A stretch of 64,000 bases of DNA. Origin: an uncultured Litoreibacter sp. (lineage in GTDB: Bacteria > Pseudomonadota > Alphaproteobacteria > Rhodobacterales > Rhodobacteraceae). This document shows positions 54,700 to 64,000 of the stretch, piece after piece. Position numbers and translations under genes: made by a program. The notes under the pieces were generated by a model. It saw only the letters and a list, made by a program, of their open reading frames with translations, had not been told where the DNA came from and did not search any database. The DNA lies in NCBI GenBank assembly GCA_947492995.1, contig CANLOU010000003.1, positions 682,001 through 746,000 on the forward strand. The letters run 5' to 3'. The first letter of the stretch is position 1, and each line of letters starts with the position of its first letter.

Positions 54700-56474
54700 T
54701 CCGCACGCCGCTTCGCCCGCTTGCCCGCATTTTGCCCGCGCGTCTGCGCGGGGAGAATACTGACCGCATTGAGGCGGAAAACATCCGCGTCCGCCATGAG
54801 GAAATGCGCGACCGCGCCCGCGCCCGCGCGGAGTCGCGGCTGCTGTTCGTGGCGATCCTGTTTTTAGCAGGCTTTTTGACCGTTGGTGCCCGCATGACCG
54901 TTCTGGCCTCGACCGAGGCCGTGGAGCCGCAAGCATCCGCGTCATCTGCCAGCATCGTGGCGCAACGCGCCAACATCGTTGACCGCAATGGTCGCGTCCT
55001 GGCGACCAACCTTGTGACCAACTCGCTTTACGCCCAACCCAAATTGATGGTGGAGCCTGAACGCGCCGCAAAAGAGCTGGCCGCGATCTTTCCCGACCTG
55101 AAAGAAGAAAAGCTGCTGAAGGACTTCACCGGCAAGCGTAAGTTCCTGTGGATCAAGAAGAAAATCAGCCCCGAGCAATTGCAGGCGGTCCATGACATTG
55201 GCGACCCCGGCCTGCTGTTTGGCCCACGCGAGATGCGCCTGTACCCCAATGGCCGACTGGCCGCGCATATTCTGGGCGGCGCGTCCTTCGGGCGCGAAGG
55301 CGTGCATTCGGCCGAGGTAATCGGCACCGCCGGCGTCGAGAAAGCATTTGACGACTTTCTGCGCGACCCCGCTTTGGAAGGCGCGCCGCTGCAATTGTCC
55401 ATCGACATGACCATCCAGTCGGCCATGCGCCGGGTGCTTTACGGCGGCATGAAGCTGATGAACGCCAAGGGCGCCACGGCGGTGTTGATGAAGGTCGACA
55501 CGGGCGAGGTGGTGTCGATGGTGTCGCTGCCCGACTTTGACCCCAACACGCGACCCCGTGGGCTGATTGAGGGCGACCCGTCCGACAGCCCGCTGTTCAA
55601 CCGCGCGGTTCAGGGCGTGTACGAGCTGGGCTCGACATTCAAGATTTTCACCGCCGCGCAGGCGTTGGACCTGAAGCTTGTGAACCCCAGCACCATGCTG
55701 GACACCAAAGGCCCGATGCGCTGGGGCCGCTACAAGATCCGCGACTTTTCGAACTACGGCAGCTCGCTAAGCGTGACGGATGTGATCGTCAAATCCTCCA
55801 ACATCGGCACGGCGCGGATGGCGTTGAACATTGGCGCGAAGCGGCAGAAGGAATTTCTGGGTGCGCTTGGCTTCTTTGAGCCATTGCCGGTCGAACTGGT
55901 CGAGGCCCCGGGGGCCAAGCCGCTGCTGCCGAAGAAATGGTCGGACATCTCGACGATGACCGTCAGCTACGGCCACGGCATGGCGGCAAGCCCGCTGCAT
56001 CTGGCCTCTGCCTATGCCACGGTTGTGGGCGGCGGGACGTTGGTCAAACCCACGCTCTTGAAGGTCGACAGCGTCAAACCCGGGCCACGCGTGATGTCCG
56101 AGCAGACGTCGCGCCAATCGCGCGAGATGCTGCATCAGGTCGTGGAACGCGGCACCGCGTCCTTCATGAAGGGCACCGGCTATATGGTGGGTGGCAAGAC
56201 CGGCACCGCCGACAAGCCCAAGCGCCGCGGCGGCTACCACAAGGACAAGGTCATCGCGACCTTCGCCAGCGCCTTCCCGATGAATGACCCGCAATATGTG
56301 TTGATCGTCACGCTCGACGAGCCGTCCGAGAACTCAGGCACCAAACCGCGCCGCACCGCCGGTTGGACCGCCGTGCCGGTGGCCGCCGAGATCGTCAAAC
56401 GCACCGCGCCTTTGCTGGGGCTAAGACCGATTGAAACCGGCCCCGCAACCGGAGTAACAACAGTCAAATACTAA
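54696..56474 (+). CDS. ftsI: Peptidoglycan D,D-transpeptidase FtsI (PBP3)
   Basis: A 592-residue class B penicillin-binding protein that cross-links septal peptidoglycan. A charged start of about 45 residues precedes one membrane helix (about 48-68). Then come the pedestal domain (NIVDRNGRVLATNLVTNSLY) and the transpeptidase domain with the three catalytic motifs STFK (Ser about 313), SSN (about 368-370) and KTG (about 501-503). The length is normal (560-600). It overlaps ftsL by four bases and precedes murE by 21. Confidence 0.95.
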   Translation: MIRTPLRPLARILPARLRGENTDRIEAENIRVRHEEMRDRARARAESRLLFVAILFLAGFLTVGARMTVLASTEAVEPQASASSASIVAQRANIVDRNGRVLATNLVTNSLYAQPKLMVEPERAAKELAAIFPDLKEEKLLKDFTGKRKFLWIKKKISPEQLQAVHDIGDPGLLFGPREMRLYPNGRLAAHILGGASFGREGVHSAEVIGTAGVEKAFDDFLRDPALEGAPLQLSIDMTIQSAMRRVLYGGMKLMNAKGATAVLMKVDTGEVVSMVSLPDFDPNTRPRGLIEGDPSDSPLFNRAVQGVYELGSTFKIFTAAQALDLKLVNPSTMLDTKGPMRWGRYKIRDFSNYGSSLSVTDVIVKSSNIGTARMALNIGAKRQKEFLGALGFFEPLPVELVEAPGAKPLLPKKWSDISTMTVSYGHGMAASPLHLASAYATVVGGGTLVKPTLLKVDSVKPGPRVMSEQTSRQSREMLHQVVERGTASFMKGTGYMVGGKTGTADKPKRRGGYHKDKVIATFASAFPMNDPQYVLIVTLDEPSENSGTKPRRTAGWTAVPVAAEIVKRTAPLLGLRPIETGPATGVTTVKY

Positions 56475-56495
56475 CGCGCACGCGCTGGGGGCGAC

Positions 56496-57977
56496 ATGGG
56501 GCAAAAGACGGAACGGCTAAGCGCCCTGGGACTAACCGCAGTGGGCGGCACTGACGCCCAGATCACCGGGCTTTGCGTCGACAGCCGTCTGGTCAAGCCG
56601 GGGCATCTGTTTGCGGCCTTGCCGGGGTCCAACTCCCACGGCGCCGATTTCATCAAATATGCGCTGCGCATGGACTGCGCGGCCGTGCTGACCGACCCCG
56701 CCGGGGCGGAGATCGCGTCGGAGGAATTGGCCGAGGCAGGCGTGGCCGTGGTGGTGACCGAGGACCCGCGTCAGGCCTTGGCCTACGCCGCCGCGCTTTG
56801 GTTCGGCGCGCAGCCGGGCTCGATGGTGGCCGTCACCGGGACCAATGGCAAAACATCGGTTGCCAGCTTTACCCGCCAGATTTGGACGGAACTTGGCCTC
56901 GCCGGTGTAAATTTGGGCACCACCGGCGTTGAAGGCGCGTTCACCGCGCCGATGACCCACACCACGCCGGAGCCGATCACCTTGCACGGGCTGCTGGCGG
57001 ACATGGCGGGCGAGGGCGTGACCCATGCCGCGATGGAGGCGTCCTCGCACGGGTTGGAGCAGCGCCGGCTGGACGGCGTGCATCTGATGGCGGCTGCATT
57101 TACCAATTTCACGCAGGACCATTTGGACTACCACGCCACATTTCAGGAATATTTTGACGCCAAAGCGGGCCTGTTCCGCCGGGTGCTGGCTCAGGACGGC
57201 GTCGCGGTTATCAACATGGATGACCCGCGGGGGCGCGACATGGCCTCGGTCGCCAAGACGCGCGGGCATCATTTGCTGCGCGTGGGCCAAGCCGAGGGCT
57301 GCGAATTGCAGCTGCTCAACCAGCGCTTTGATGCCACGGGCCAAGAGCTGCGCTTCGCGTATGGCGGCGAGGTGCATCAGGTGCGGCTTGATTTGATTGG
57401 CGGGTTTCAGGCGTCCAACGTTTTGGTTGCGGCGGGTTTGGCGATCGGCTGCGGGGCCAAACCGGCAGAGGTGTTTCAGACCCTGCCGATGCTGCGCACC
57501 GTGCGTGGCCGGATGGAAAAGGCCGCCACCCGCGACAATGGCGCGGCGGTTTTCGTGGATTACGCCCATACGCCAGCCGCGCTCGAGACCGCGCTCAAAG
57601 CGATGCGCCCGCATGTGATGGGCCGCTTGATCGTGGTTTTCGGGGCAGGCGGCGACCGCGACACCGGCAAACGCCCCTTGATGGGCGAGGCCGCGCGCGA
57701 CCACGCGGATGTGGTCTTTGTCACCGATGACAACCCGCGATCAGAGGAGCCGTCGGCCATTCGGGCCGCCATCATGGCGGCGGTCCCGGACGCCACCGAG
57801 GTCGGCGACCGGGCCGAGGCGATTTTGCGCGGGGTGGACGCTTTGGGGGCTGGCGACACGCTGTTGATTGCGGGCAAGGGCCATGAGACCGGCCAGACCG
57901 TGGGCGACGATGTGCTGCCCTTTGACGATGTAGAACAAGCCAGCGTGGCCGTGGCCGCGTTGGACGGGAGATTGTAG
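56496..57977 (+). CDS. murE: UDP-N-acetylmuramoyl-tripeptide synthase MurE (meso-diaminopimelate-adding)
   Basis: A 493-residue Mur ligase that adds the third residue to the stem peptide. The ATP loop is TGTNGKT (114-120), the carbamylated-Lys and Glu/His regions are MEASSHGLEQRRLDG and VFVDYAHTPAALETAL, and the substrate-selecting motif is DNPR (about 412-415), which is the sign of meso-diaminopimelate rather than lysine. The length is normal. murF follows with no gap. Confidence 0.95.
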   Translation: MGQKTERLSALGLTAVGGTDAQITGLCVDSRLVKPGHLFAALPGSNSHGADFIKYALRMDCAAVLTDPAGAEIASEELAEAGVAVVVTEDPRQALAYAAALWFGAQPGSMVAVTGTNGKTSVASFTRQIWTELGLAGVNLGTTGVEGAFTAPMTHTTPEPITLHGLLADMAGEGVTHAAMEASSHGLEQRRLDGVHLMAAAFTNFTQDHLDYHATFQEYFDAKAGLFRRVLAQDGVAVINMDDPRGRDMASVAKTRGHHLLRVGQAEGCELQLLNQRFDATGQELRFAYGGEVHQVRLDLIGGFQASNVLVAAGLAIGCGAKPAEVFQTLPMLRTVRGRMEKAATRDNGAAVFVDYAHTPAALETALKAMRPHVMGRLIVVFGAGGDRDTGKRPLMGEAARDHADVVFVTDDNPRSEEPSAIRAAIMAAVPDATEVGDRAEAILRGVDALGAGDTLLIAGKGHETGQTVGDDVLPFDDVEQASVAVAALDGRL

Positions 57978-59381
57978 ATGGCGCTTTGGACAGCATCGGA
58001 GGCGGCTGCGGCAACCGGCGGCAAAGCGGTTGGCGAATGGTCTGTGGACGGCGTGTCGATTGACACGCGCACCATCGAGGCGGGCGATTTGTTTGTGGCC
58101 CTGAAGGACGTGCGCGACGGGCATGATTTTGTGGACCAGGCGTTGCAGGCCGGTGCTGGCGCGGCCTTGGTGTCCCGGGTGCCTGATGGCGTGGCCGCCG
58201 ACGCGCCGCTGTTGATCGTGGATGATGTGCTGGCAGGGCTGGAAAAGCTGGGCCGCGCGGCACGCGCACGGACCGGGGCCAAGGTCATCGGGGTGACAGG
58301 CTCGGTCGGCAAAACCTCCACCAAGGAAATGCTGCGGACCTGCCTTGAGGGGCAGGGCGCGGTGCATGCGGCCGAGAAAAGCTACAACAACCATTGGGGC
58401 GTGCCGCTGACGCTGGCACGGATGCCTGCCGCGTCGGATTTCGCGGTGATCGAGATCGGGATGAACCATCCCGGCGAGATTTCCCCCTTGGCGCAGATGG
58501 CAGATCTGGACGTGGCCCTTATCACCATCGTGGCCCCCGCGCATCTGGAGGCGTTCGACAATGTCGAAGGCATCGCGCGCGAGAAAGCCGCGATCTTTGA
58601 CGGGCTGCGCGACGGTGGGGTGGCGATTGTGAACGGGGACCTTGCGGTCACTGACCTGCTGATCGGCGCGGCCCCGGCGGGGTGCCAGCGTTTTGGCTAC
58701 GCGGATGGGTGTGACTGGCATCTGCTGTCGGCTGAGCAAGGGCCTGAGACCACCGTGTGTCGCGCCGAATTTGGCGGGGAGGCGGTCTTGTTCAAGCTGG
58801 ACGCGCCGGGAAAACACTTTGCCATGAATGGCTTGGCAGCACTTGCTGCCTGCGTGGCGGCGGGGGCCGATCTTGGGCAATCCGTGGTGGCCTTGGGCCA
58901 GTGGCAACCCCCAAAGGGGCGGGGGCGGCGTCATTTTATCCAGCTGGACGTCACCGATGACAGCGTGGGAATTGATCTGTTTGATGACGCCTACAACGCC
59001 AATCCGGCCTCGGTCGGGGCGGCGATGAATGTGATTTCGGTCATCAAACCGCCCAATCCGCGCGGACGCCGGGTGGCGATTTTGGGCGACATGAAAGAGC
59101 TGGGACCGACGGAGGCCGACCTGCATGCCCAGCTGTCGCGCCATGAGGCGGTAGAGGGGATCAGCGTTTTCCACTGTGTTGGCCCGTTGATGAAACATCT
59201 CTACGATGCCCTCCCCTCCGAGAAGCGCGGGCTGTGGGCGGAGACCTCGGCGGAATTGGCGGCGATGCCCTCTAAGCTGGTGCATGGCGGCGATGTGGTG
59301 ATGGCGAAAGGGTCTTTGAGCATGAAAATGGCTCAGATCGTTGACGCCATCACAAAATTGGGTCACTCCGTAGACAACTAA
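57978..59381 (+). CDS. murF: UDP-N-acetylmuramoyl-tripeptide--D-alanyl-D-alanine ligase MurF
   Basis: A 467-residue Mur ligase that adds D-Ala-D-Ala. Motifs: [25 protein letters not shown] is the N-terminal substrate domain (residues about 28-52), the ATP loop [15 protein letters not shown] (about 105-115), [34 protein letters not shown] and [16 protein letters not shown]. It starts at the base after the murE stop and precedes mraY by 32 bases. Confidence 0.95.
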   Translation: MALWTASEAAAATGGKAVGEWSVDGVSIDTRTIEAGDLFVALKDVRDGHDFVDQALQAGAGAALVSRVPDGVAADAPLLIVDDVLAGLEKLGRAARARTGAKVIGVTGSVGKTSTKEMLRTCLEGQGAVHAAEKSYNNHWGVPLTLARMPAASDFAVIEIGMNHPGEISPLAQMADLDVALITIVAPAHLEAFDNVEGIAREKAAIFDGLRDGGVAIVNGDLAVTDLLIGAAPAGCQRFGYADGCDWHLLSAEQGPETTVCRAEFGGEAVLFKLDAPGKHFAMNGLAALAACVAAGADLGQSVVALGQWQPPKGRGRRHFIQLDVTDDSVGIDLFDDAYNANPASVGAAMNVISVIKPPNPRGRRVAILGDMKELGPTEADLHAQLSRHEAVEGISVFHCVGPLMKHLYDALPSEKRGLWAETSAELAAMPSKLVHGGDVVMAKGSLSMKMAQIVDAITKLGHSVDN

Positions 59382-59413
59382 GAATAGATGAACGGGACGG
59401 GAGACACCGCCAC

Positions 59414-60499
<1,086 letters not shown>

Positions 60500-60511
60500 T
60501 TTTCGGCGGGG

Positions 60512-60534
60512 AAAATTCTTCGACGAAGAATTTT
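60512..60534 (+). repeat. TTCTTCG-type palindrome between mraY and murD
   Basis: AAAATTCTTCG-A-CGAAGAATTTT, a perfect 11-base inverted repeat with a one-base centre. The same type occurs twice at 50905-50951. In the mRNA it would form a hairpin between two essential genes, possibly a partial terminator or processing site. Confidence 0.75.
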
Positions 60535-60551
60535 GCGCCGGGAGCTGCGTT

Positions 60552-61955
60552 GTGATCCCGGTTCAGGGGTTTCGCGACCGCAGGGTCGGCGTGCTGGGGC
60601 TGGGCCGGTCCGGCCTATCAGCCGCCCGCGCGCTGCGCGACGGCGGGGCGGACCCGCTGGTCTGGGACGACAATGCCGACGCCCGCGATCGCGCCAAAGC
60701 CGAAGGCTTTGCGTCGCATGACTTGACAAAACACGGCGCGTTTGAGGATGTCGCGGCGCTGATCGTCTCGCCCGGCATCCCGCATCTCTACCCCACGCCG
60801 AACAAGGTGATCGCGGCCGCCTGGGCCGCGGGCGTGCCGGTCGACAATGACATCTCGCTGTTCTTCCAGTCATTTGCCACCCGCGATTGGGAGAGCTTCG
60901 ACCAGATGCCCAAAGTCATCGCGGTGACGGGGTCGAACGGCAAGTCCACGACCTCCGCCCTGATCCACCACATCTTGCAAGAGGTGAACCGGCCCACGCA
61001 GCTGGCGGGCAATATTGGCCGCGGCGTGCTGGATCTGGAGCCTGCAATTGACGGTGAGGTCGTGGTGTTGGAACTGTCATCCTACCAGACCGATCTGGCG
61101 CGCAACCTGACACCCGATGTGGCGGTGTTCACCAACCTCAGCCCCGACCATCTGGACCGCCATTCGGGCTTTGGCGGGTATTTTGCGGCTAAGCGGCGGC
61201 TGTTTGCGGAAGGCGGGCCAGACCGCGCTGTGATCGGCGTGGACGAGCCAGAGGGGCAGTATTTGGCCAACCAAATGTCAGGCGGTAACGGCGATGATCG
61301 CGTTATCCGGATGTCGTCGGGCACCAAGTTAAGCGGGCCGGGCTGGAACGTCTTTGCCAAGAAAGGCTTTCTGGCGGAATGGCGCAAGGGGCGGCAGGTG
61401 GCCAACATAGACCTGCGCGGCGTCGCGGGATTGCCCGGCGCGCATAACCATCAAAACGCCTGCGCGGCCTATGCCGCGTGCCGGACCCTGGGGCTGGCGC
61501 CGAAGGTGATCGAGAAGGCGTTTCACAGCTTTGGCGGGCTGCCGCACCGCTCGCAACGGATCGCCGAGGTGGGTGGCGTGAGCTTTGTAAATGACAGCAA
61601 AGCCACCAATGTGGACAGTGCCGCAAAGGCCTTGCAGGCCTTCAAGAACATCCGCTGGGTTTGTGGCGGGCTGGAGAAAGAGGGCGGATTAGACGGGCTG
61701 TTGCCGCATTTGAGCGGCGTCAAGAAAGCCTATGTGATCGGGCGGGAGGCGCAGGCCTTTGCGCTGCAGCTTGGCGACTTGCCCCATGAGGTCTGCACCA
61801 CGATGGAGGTCGCAGTGGCCAAAGCCGCGTCCGAGGCAGATGCTGGCGACACAGTGCTGTTGGCACCTGCGGCGGCGAGCTTTGACCAATATGACAGCTT
61901 TGAAAAGCGGGGCGATGACTTCGCGGCTCAGGTGGCCAAAGTCGGGAAGGCGTAA
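60552..61955 (+). CDS. murD: UDP-N-acetylmuramoyl-L-alanine--D-glutamate ligase MurD
   Basis: A 467-residue Mur ligase that adds D-glutamate. The start is GTG, with GGGAG upstream. The N-terminal Rossmann-like domain has [17 protein letters not shown], the ATP loop is [12 protein letters not shown] (about 126-137), and the central and C-terminal domains show [34 protein letters not shown] and [19 protein letters not shown]. The length is slightly above E. coli (438). It is followed, tail to tail, by an unrelated gene on the minus strand. Confidence 0.95.
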   Translation: MIPVQGFRDRRVGVLGLGRSGLSAARALRDGGADPLVWDDNADARDRAKAEGFASHDLTKHGAFEDVAALIVSPGIPHLYPTPNKVIAAAWAAGVPVDNDISLFFQSFATRDWESFDQMPKVIAVTGSNGKSTTSALIHHILQEVNRPTQLAGNIGRGVLDLEPAIDGEVVVLELSSYQTDLARNLTPDVAVFTNLSPDHLDRHSGFGGYFAAKRRLFAEGGPDRAVIGVDEPEGQYLANQMSGGNGDDRVIRMSSGTKLSGPGWNVFAKKGFLAEWRKGRQVANIDLRGVAGLPGAHNHQNACAAYAACRTLGLAPKVIEKAFHSFGGLPHRSQRIAEVGGVSFVNDSKATNVDSAAKALQAFKNIRWVCGGLEKEGGLDGLLPHLSGVKKAYVIGREAQAFALQLGDLPHEVCTTMEVAVAKAASEADAGDTVLLAPAAASFDQYDSFEKRGDDFAAQVAKVGKA

Positions 61956-61965
61956 GCAAAGACCA

Positions 61966-62559
61966 CTATTGCGCGTAGGCGGCCTGTTTTTCTGCCAATG
62001 TGAGGACGCGCGGCTCTGCGATGGGCTGCAAGGTGGTGAGGTCAAAAAGCGGCGTTTTCTTCCACCGCCCGGACAAGCGTGCTGCTCCGATGTTTTTGAC
62101 CGACCGCGCGATGAAGGCCAACATGCTGCCTTGGCTGCCCTCTACCGGCCCCGTGGCCTGGTCGACCTTGTAGCGGAAATTCAGGGGGCCGAGCGCACCG
62201 TCCGGCGCCTCCATATTTGCGGCAATCACGCCGACAAAGGGTATCTTCGGGCTAGCCATGGTGTTGAACAGCGGCGTGTTGCAGCATGACGCGTACCAGC
62301 GAAACAGCCCCTTGGGGCTCAGACGCAGCAGCGCGAGGTGATGCTGGCCAGCCAACAACTGCACGTGGGACGGGTCTATCTGATAGACCTCCGTCCCGCC
62401 GGAGGCATCGGTGGTTTTGCCGAACGCGCTCAGATGGCGCGCGAAGGCCTGACAATCGACGCAGTAACACATCCCATGATTGCTGTGGCGTGGGCCTGCG
62501 TCATTGATAACAGCCTGAAAGCTGCCGCAATGGCATGAAAAGGGGATGTCTGTCGGCAT
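61966..62559 (-). CDS. GFA-like zinc-binding family protein (DUF6151-like), inserted in the dcw cluster
   Basis: A 197-residue protein with a CHCG motif near the N-terminus (FSCHCGSFQAV), CYCVDCQAF (about 31-39) and a later WYASCCNTPLF; these cysteine groups are arranged as in GFA/CENP-V-type zinc proteins. The family name DUF6151 is from memory. The function is unknown; some GFA-fold proteins act on glutathione adducts. It lies on the minus strand between murD and ftsW, interrupting the otherwise continuous plus-strand cluster, so ftsW needs its own promoter or read-through across it. Confidence 0.75.
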   Translation of the reverse strand: MPTDIPFSCHCGSFQAVINDAGPRHSNHGMCYCVDCQAFARHLSAFGKTTDASGGTEVYQIDPSHVQLLAGQHHLALLRLSPKGLFRWYASCCNTPLFNTMASPKIPFVGVIAANMEAPDGALGPLNFRYKVDQATGPVEGSQGSMLAFIARSVKNIGAARLSGRWKKTPLFDLTTLQPIAEPRVLTLAEKQAAYAQ

Positions 62560-62711
62560 GGGGAGCTCCTGACGTTGACGTCACATCACGATACCGCCGA
62601 TTTACCCTTTCGAACAGCGAAACTGAGGCTGGATTCGCGCTTCAAATAAGGCTACTCTGACCTGATAGACCCGAACAATCGGGCGTTGAGGCAGTAAACG
62701 GCGGTATTTTC

Positions 62712-63881
62712 ATGACTGAAATGGTGTATGGCACCGTGACGGCACGCGTGGGCGAGCCGATCCTTCCCAAATGGTGGCGGACGGTTGACCGCTGGTCGAT
62801 GGCCTGCGTGTTTGCGCTGTTTGGCATGGGGCTTTTGCTGGGGCTGGCGGCCTCGCCGCCCTTGGCCGCCAAGAACGGGCTGGACCCGTTCCATTACGTT
62901 TCCCGCCAGGCTTTCTTTGGCTGTCTGGCGATGACCACGATGGTTGTGGTCTCGATGATGTCGACCAATCTGGTGCGACGGCTGGCCATTCTGGTCTTCT
63001 TCGTGACCTTCGCGGCGCTGGCTTTGCTGCCCGTCTTTGGCACAGATTTCGGCAAGGGCGCGACGCGGTGGTATTCGCTGGGCTTTGCCTCTGTGCAGCC
63101 GTCCGAGTTTCTAAAGCCTGTCTTCATCGTGTTTTCCGCCTGGCTGATCGCCGCCAGTTCCGAGATCAACGGCCCGCCGGGCAAAACATTCTCCTTCGCG
63201 CTGACCTGCGTCGTTGTGGGGTTTTTGGCGTTGCAGCCTGATTTCGGTCAAGCGTGCCTGATCCTGTTTGGCTGGGGCGTCGTTTATTTCGTCGCCGGAG
63301 CCCCCTTGACCTTGCTGGTCGGCATGGCGGGCGGCGTCGTCGCGGCCGGGGTCAGCGCCTACAACATGTCCGAACATTTCGCCCGCCGCATTGACGGCTT
63401 CCTGTCGGCGGAGGTCGATCCGACCACCCAGCTGGGCTACGCCACCAACGCGATCCGCGAGGGCGGTTATTTCGGCGTGGGCGTGGGCGAGGGGTCGGTC
63501 AAATGGTCCCTGCCGGACGCGCATACAGATTTCATCATCGCCGTGGCGGCGGAAGAATATGGGCTGGTGATGGTCATCGCGATCATCGCGCTTTACGCGG
63601 TCTTCACCATCCGGTCCCTGCACCGTTTGATGAAGGAACGAGACCCGTTCATCCGGCTGGCCGGCACTGGTCTGGCCGCGATGTTTGCGATGCAGGCGAT
63701 CATCAATATGGGCGTGGCGGTGCGGTTGCTGCCTGCCAAGGGCATGACCTTGCCGTTTGTGTCGAACGGCGGCTCGTCCTTGATTGCGGGGGGCATCGCG
63801 TTGGGGATGCTCTTGGCCTTCACCCGCAGCCGCCCGCAGGGCGACATGCGTGACATCATGATCCAAAGAGGCCGGGGATGA
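62712..63881 (+). CDS. ftsW: Peptidoglycan glycosyltransferase FtsW
   Basis: A 389-residue SEDS-family membrane protein that polymerises septal peptidoglycan together with FtsI. About ten membrane helices. Signatures: [21 protein letters not shown] (about 117-137), [24 protein letters not shown] (the catalytic Asp region, about 254-277), and [18 protein letters not shown] near the C-terminus. The start has no strong ribosome site. It overlaps murG by four bases. Confidence 0.94.
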   Translation: MTEMVYGTVTARVGEPILPKWWRTVDRWSMACVFALFGMGLLLGLAASPPLAAKNGLDPFHYVSRQAFFGCLAMTTMVVVSMMSTNLVRRLAILVFFVTFAALALLPVFGTDFGKGATRWYSLGFASVQPSEFLKPVFIVFSAWLIAASSEINGPPGKTFSFALTCVVVGFLALQPDFGQACLILFGWGVVYFVAGAPLTLLVGMAGGVVAAGVSAYNMSEHFARRIDGFLSAEVDPTTQLGYATNAIREGGYFGVGVGEGSVKWSLPDAHTDFIIAVAAEEYGLVMVIAIIALYAVFTIRSLHRLMKERDPFIRLAGTGLAAMFAMQAIINMGVAVRLLPAKGMTLPFVSNGGSSLIAGGIALGMLLAFTRSRPQGDMRDIMIQRGRG

Positions 63882-64000
63882 GCCAGCCTTTGCTGGTCAT
63901 AGCCGCAGGCGGCACCGGCGGGCATATGTTTCCCGCCCAAGCGCTGGCGGAGGCGATGTTGGCGAAGGGCTGGCGGGTCAAGCTGACCACCGATGCGCGC
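63878..64000 (+). CDS. murG: UDP-N-acetylglucosamine transferase MurG, N-terminal part (3' end outside window)
   Basis: The first 41 codons of MurG, which turns lipid I into lipid II. The N-terminal glycine-rich loop [21 protein letters not shown] is characteristic (residues 7-27). The ATG overlaps the ftsW stop by four bases and has GGGG upstream. The gene continues beyond the window, as expected for the ftsW-murG-murC-murB order. Confidence 0.95.
   Translation, partial: MSQPLLVIAAGGTGGHMFPAQALAEAMLAKGWRVKLTTDAR

Overview
The window is a piece of chromosome from an alphaproteobacterium of the order Rhodobacterales, most likely a marine Roseobacter-type member of the Rhodobacteraceae/Roseobacteraceae. 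Four things point there. The gene orders are typical of the group (nrdR-ribD, ribE-ribB(X)-ribH-nusB, rluD-rpoH, mraZ-rsmH-ftsL-ftsI-murEF-mraY-murD-ftsW-murG). Base composition is high in G+C. The histidine tRNA is of alphaproteobacterial type (A73, no extra 5' G). A DUF1127 gene is followed by CCUCCUCCC-loop small RNAs of the kind known from Rhodobacter. No transposase, integrase, prophage, CRISPR array or rRNA operon was seen; most of the window is core chromosome with a few accessory genes.

Layout. 1-3.1 kb: end of rpoD, then small stress or envelope genes and yjbQ. 3.1-14.4 kb: the riboflavin genes nrdR-ribD and ribE-(unknown)-ribB(X)-ribH-nusB, split by a small secreted repeat protein, a phosphatase-like gene and a capsule export/assembly block (kpsC, wza-like, kpsS) on the minus strand. 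14.5-22.9 kb: poorly characterised genes, including a membrane-anchored ClpP-like protein next to a four-helix membrane/coiled-coil protein, a PhyH dioxygenase with a divergent LacI regulator, yaeQ, an ArsR-SRPBCC pair and mmcB. 23.1-26.6 kb: tRNA-His, a formate/nitrite-type channel, rluD and rpoH. 26.6-30.5 kb: accessory genes, namely an ankyrin protein, a possible beta-pore-forming protein, a Gfo/Idh oxidoreductase and a low-G+C HNH nuclease. 30.5-43.0 kb: pepF, MAPEG, a phosphodiesterase, pyruvate carboxylase, an FMN alpha-hydroxy-acid dehydrogenase, uvrD/pcrA and a GlxA/DJ-1 group. 43.0-52.2 kb: a secreted c-type cytochrome, a Kef-type antiporter, LysE, Lrp, a glutaredoxin-like protein, pirin, the DUF1127/sRNA locus, mrp and an aminotransferase. 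52.2-64 kb: the division and cell wall (dcw) cluster, preceded by a long leader.

How it works together. The dcw cluster builds the peptidoglycan precursor (MurE, MurF, MraY, MurD, MurG) and the division machine (FtsL, FtsI, FtsW). MurE carries the DNPR motif expected for meso-diaminopimelate. Expression probably starts at a promoter buried in MraZ-type TGGGA boxes, and much of the leader RNA probably ends at a strong hairpin about 54 bases before mraZ, as for the UpsM sRNA of Rhodobacter sphaeroides. rpoH (heat-shock sigma factor) and the DUF1127/sRNA locus are likely linked through stress regulation. mmcB and uvrD both carry alphaproteobacterial LexA boxes, so both are probably SOS genes.

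The most unusual material is non-coding. Several dispersed repeats recur between unrelated genes with conserved spacing: paired TTTGTACAAA dyads (12.2 and 17.3 kb), a 73-base element with a GACGCATGCGTC palindrome and a TTAA-N7-TTTACCC end (14.4 and 41.0 kb), a structured element whose hairpin changes sequence but stays paired (21.9 and 37.3 kb, partial copies at 15.0 and 29.8 kb), and TTCTTCG-type palindromes (50.9 and 60.5 kb). All statements rest on reading the sequence; no database search or folding program was run.
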